This document shows positions 60,044 to 64,000 of a DNA stretch of 64,000 bases, one piece after another. The translations under genes were made by a program, and so were the position numbers. Below the pieces are notes generated by a model that was not told the DNA's origin, made no database searches, and was given only the letters and a program-made list of their open reading frames with translations. Numbering within the stretch: position 1 is the stretch's first letter; each line of letters starts with the position of its first letter. The stretch covers positions 9,608,983 to 9,672,982 of the forward strand of contig NC_051138.1 of assembly GCF_014839805.1 (NCBI RefSeq), in the 5' to 3' direction. This DNA is from Manduca sexta (taxonomy: Eukaryota > Arthropoda > Insecta > Lepidoptera > Sphingidae).

Positions 60044-60588
60044 AACTGTCACTTATTCAATATCAAAGATGGCGGCTATTATATATTACGTTCTAAAACA
60101 AAGCAGATTTAACAACGTTCCTAAGTTTTCTTCGGAATAATATATAATACTCTCTTTTAAAAACTAAAGCAATATAATTATAAAAGTCATAATTACATCC
60201 TCTATTTTTATGGAGTATGTATATTTTATTTTAAGTCGGTTTAAAAAATCTTAACAAATTAATTATTTCGTAATTTCTGAACCGAAAATACGTTTAGAAC
60301 AGGTATTTATTTTATCTGAGGAGATACTGATAATATAACGAATTTCTCTCTTTAAAAAGTTTTGTAATATTATTTTGTTCAAAATTTTGTAAATTGTTTA
60401 AATTATCAAATAAAATAATCCATTTAAAATAGTTTATTATATATAAATAATTTGTGTGAGTTAAATCTATACTCAAATTGTTATGTTTCAGAACGCGCCA
60501 TTCCTGATAAGTACTTGTTTCGTAACCATCCGATCGAACTTTGTGAGCACTCGACACTCAGCTTTATATTTCTGAAGAAAACAGCAAA
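60044..60588. promoter_or_regulatory. Divergent promoter region RpL40 / COX7A
   Basis: 545 bp between the RpL40 first exon (minus) and the COX7A start (plus). An AAGATGGCGGC (60066-60076) matches the YY1 core motif found in many housekeeping and mitochondrial-protein promoters. The rest is AT-rich; the ORF 60312-60557 is not protein-like. Confidence 0.5.
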
Positions 60589-62889
60589 ATGTACTACCAA
60601 TTAGGCCGAGTTACTGGAAGACTGGTGGCTTCAACCCACCTCCAAACCCCGTTGTTCCCAATTGTAAGAATCTGCTTATAATATGGTAAGTTGTAACTAG
60701 TAATCACCAATTAAGAAAAAATAAAATATTTCTTTCCTCATAGGCACCAGTAGCCCTGCAACGTTTGGAGCCACCAAGCATTCAATACAACACCACCCAC
60801 TTCTCAACTGTGACTCAGGATGCATGCGCCACCGGCAAGAGGAGGCTGATACCAGGAACCAACATGCCCTTTCCTCCTCTCGATGAGAACATTCGCAAGA
60901 AGCAAGAACTCTTCCAGGTAACCTTACACTTGACCTATTTCTTATACTGAAAATTCTAAGCACCACCCAATTCAATTGTACAATTATGTACCTAATCAGA
61001 CAAAGCTGTCATTGCAAATACTAAACTGCAAAAGAAAAAGGCTTCACATGAATCTTATTTAGCAAACAAGAATTTAAAAGTCCCTAAGAGGGTGGATATG
61101 TGGTGAATTAATAAACCGAACCAAAAAACCAAGACAGATCAAAGATTTCAAACATTGCTTACTGGTTTACTACTTAGGTTAAGTATTAAACAAAAATCTA
61201 TACTTGTGTCCAATCTTTATTTAAACATGGTGGAATTTAATATATAAACAGTAAACGATATAAACCATTGTTGTATATTCTACTAATAGATACAAACATG
61301 CATATAAACTAAATGTTCAAAGTCTGAAATTAGAAATAAAGTTTGCTGCAGCGCTTAAAAATCTATTGTCGTCTAACCAAACAGAATTGACACAATAATT
61401 GTGCCTGCAATTATTCATGCTCTATTATTTAGTAGTGAAATAAATAAAAATGGAAATGTAGAAAAGTAAAAGAAAATGAATGCATATGTGTATAATTTAC
61501 CTCAAATCAAATATGTTAACAATAGTTTAAAATTAAATTCTTCAATTTCCATGCCCATATAAAAGTAAAAACAGTCCATATCTCTCTTAGTAAATTATAT
61601 ATAAATATGCCATTATGTATATATTTACAATTTAGGTGCAAACTAATATTACATTTGGTGCACATTATTGAAGTGTTTTCAATATATATTACATACATAC
61701 ATATAGAATTGATAACCATCTTAATGTGGGTTAAAAATATCGAACTGTTTAAAATACTAAACAAATTAAAACTCTTTCCATAAAACATCACATTAAATCG
61801 GTGTTCAGTTGCATATTTTCACCTTCCACCAGTTTCATAATGGAACATCTGTATGATCAGTCTATAATTGTAAATGGTGTTGCATTTAAATATAAACATA
61901 TTTTTTCTATTGTTATATTACAGTATTATTACCTATTTATGCAGCTGAACAACAATTTATGTTTATGCTAAATATTTATGGTAAGTATGTTTGCAGTAAT
62001 TAGAATACTGTAAAAAAAACATTAATATTTTAGAATTAATGAAAATAAACCTGTTCTAATAAAATTAATGAAATATTGGTTACAATATAGCAGACTGAAA
62101 ACCAAAAAATTCCTACAGCCAATTAAGTATCAACCTGGACAACACAAAATTGGGGTTTCTTTTTTTTTATTTATTTAATATAATATTAGCTGCCCAAGGC
62201 TGGATTTGTTCATCTAATTAGCCTATAAAAATGGTAATGATAAAAGTATCATGGTAGGGATAAGGGCATACCCAGTTTAAGGTCAAAGTGGGACAAATGC
62301 CACATTTAGGACTAGGAGGTAATGGGATATGTCTGATTTTTATTTGGTCACAGTAATTCAACAAAACATAGAAAAGATAAACTGCTAAAAATTGATGCAA
62401 CTTTGCCAATGATTTTAAATTGTATGTACAGTATATCATTTCACAATATTGAATAAAAAGGGAAGGGAAGATATTTTGCCTATTTACTGAAATAAAAAAC
62501 ATATATGATTATATTGTGTGCATAAAAATGAGATCACATGGAGGAGCAGGGAGCATAACCATAGAATAGAAATTCATGCTTTTAACGTGGGATTCAGCTT
62601 CAGAATCCAATAAATGATTGATGCAGCATAGTGATTAATTGTTTAGGAAAAAATCCCAAAATTTTATAGAAATTTATTAATAGTTAGAGTGTTGTATTGT
62701 ATCAATCATGCATTTTATGGTGATTTTTTTATTATATCATTACAGAAAGACAATGATTTGCCAGTGTTCCTGAAGGGTGGCCCATTTGATGCTATCCTGT
62801 ACCGTCTCACAATGGCTCTCTGTGTGCTTGGAGTTGCTGGTGTGGTGCATGCTGTCTACAGCCATGCTGTTCCAAAGAAGCAATCTTAA
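60589..62889 (+). CDS. COX7A: Cytochrome c oxidase subunit 7A, 3 exons
   Basis: Nuclear-encoded single-span subunit of respiratory complex IV in the mitochondrial inner membrane. Exons: 60589-60663, 60744-60917, 62746-62889, all phase 0 with GT/AG borders; total 130 aa. The N-terminus (MYYQLGRVTGRLVAS) is basic and lacks acidic residues, like a mitochondrial presequence. 'IRKKQELFQKDNDLPVFLKG' followed by 'GPFDAILYRLTMALCV' matches the conserved core of COX7A (compare KLFQ...LKGG..D..LYR.TM). A membrane span (about 105-124) and a short 'PKKQ' tail follow, as in the vertebrate protein. It is longer than the usual 80-115 aa because of the extended N-terminal segment encoded by exons 1-2. Head-to-head with RpL40. 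Confidence 0.93.
60918..62745 (+). other. COX7A intron 2
   Basis: AT-rich, 1.8 kb, no repeat recognised. Small ORFs inside are random. Confidence 0.6.
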
Positions 62890-63610
62890 TTTGTGTTATT
62901 TTATCAATAATGTATTAGCTGACTGTGTTATAAATGAAAAAGGCATCATTTAGCATTAAAATTGGTGCAATTAACAGTTTTTGTTGAAGTTTTCATTTGT
63001 TAAACCTATGTTCCCCTGCATCATTTCGTGCTTTCTACATAGATTTATGATTTCCTTGATCAGAGATTACCGTTTTCGCTCTTAAGCTCTTACAATCCGT
63101 AGAGGTAGTTTGAAAACGATCTATAAAAGAAAATTATAAATTGATTGAATCTGTCAAATCACCAATAATAAATTACGTAGGTATAAGTAGTCAGGAGCCT
63201 TAATCCATCTGCATGGGCATATGCGTCTTTTTTAATTACGAGGGTCCTAATCAAAGGCCACTTTTACAAGCGATACGGGTAAAAGTCATAACACCCCTAT
63301 AATCCTATACGGCCACTGGAGCTGTCCTTCGATTAGAATGCGGCGGAATAAGGACCACTGCAATAATTCCGTTTTCCTATCCCCTCGGCCCATTGTAATC
63401 GCAGGTAAAAGAGTTACACCCACGTTTACAACCTTTAAACCACGAGAACGAATCATGCAAAATTAATTGAACTTAAACACAAGAATATGCCCAATGTTTA
63501 ACTTATAGTTTTCATGCAGTCATTTTCGATTAGTTTACAAACTAATTAATCTTAGAAGTGATGAGAAGTCGAAAAAAATAATTGTAATCAAATTTTAAGA
63601 ATTTCCCACC
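62890..63610. other. COX7A 3' UTR and downstream DNA
   Basis: AT-rich 3' UTR, then a GC-richer stretch at 63195-63410 ('tatacggccactggagctg') that may be an old repeat. No gene. Confidence 0.45.
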
Positions 63611-64000
63611 TTATTTTTTTTTTTTTTTTTTTGTTTCGCGGAGAGAGTACCTTATTACTACCGCCCAGCCTTCGCGGGAGGCGACTGAGCGGTTATGCTG
63701 AGGTAACCGTGCCTTACGGCCCAACGTTGAGCCGCCCGGATTTGATGGTGACCTTCGAGCGACCGCCGGGCCGAGTCCCTAACCATAACCGTACAACTTA
63801 ACCTATGCACGGCTTACCAGCTAAAACTCCGCGGTGGCCCTCTTCGGCGCATTTGGGACGGCTGCGGGCTTCGTCTGACGTTGTAGTGTCTAAGTCTACG
63901 ACCGCAGCCGTCCCTGCGCGGTGCCGCCTTGCGGCCCGTCTCCTATGGAGGGGGGGGGGGGGGGCTCAGAAGCCCCCGCGCACCAAAGGACGCCTTCGGC
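63611..64000 (-). repeat. LINE 3' end, family C (minus strand), runs off the window
   Basis: Poly(T) at about 63614-63632, then 'taccgcccagccttcgcgg', 'gttgagccgcccggatttg' and 'gcggtggccctcttcggcgc', matching 18710-19235. A G-run lies near 63946-63963. The element continues past the window end, so the coding part (if any) is outside. Confidence 0.75.

Overview
The window is AT-rich animal genomic DNA with short GC-richer exons, spliceosomal introns (GT...AG) and dense transposon debris. A pyrokinin/PBAN-type neuropeptide receptor and the repeat families (maT mariner, hAT, PIF/Harbinger-like, Jockey/CR1-like LINEs, Helitron-like repeats, the 'acaccggccaagtgcgagtcg' repeat) point to an insect, most likely a moth or butterfly. 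No bacterial, viral, CRISPR or operon-like system is present. The window holds four well-supported protein-coding genes.

Left part (1-18,062): a decayed PIF1/Helitron helicase fragment and a frameshifted maT-type mariner with intact ends lie just downstream of a minus-strand class-A GPCR of the pyrokinin receptor family. Its coding exons are 17249-18062, 12408-12514, 9899-10006 and, more tentatively, a short C-tail exon at 2706-2834. Its introns carry a LINE fragment, a non-autonomous hAT with an 8-bp target duplication, a MITE and several LINE 3' ends.

Middle (18,063-47,289): about 29 kb without a recognisable complete gene, made of LINE 3' fragments, a truncated reverse transcriptase, MITEs, microsatellites, repeated perfect hairpins, a Helitron-like array that runs into a 500-N gap, and one orphan coding-like exon (minus, 43438-43531). 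Two CpG-rich patches (about 22.4 and 37.9 kb) may be promoters or 5' exons, perhaps of the receptor.

Right part (47,290-64,000): the plus-strand gene fritz/WDPCP (planar cell polarity effector, 14 coding exons, 47290-57834). Its intron 10 contains three nested elements. Then follow minus-strand ubiquitin-RpL40 and plus-strand COX7A, arranged head to head around a compact promoter with a YY1-like motif and a TOP start. A LINE 3' end closes the window. The four genes have unrelated roles (neuropeptide signalling, planar polarity/ciliogenesis, translation, respiration). The exon models come from reading frame, splice sites and phase only.
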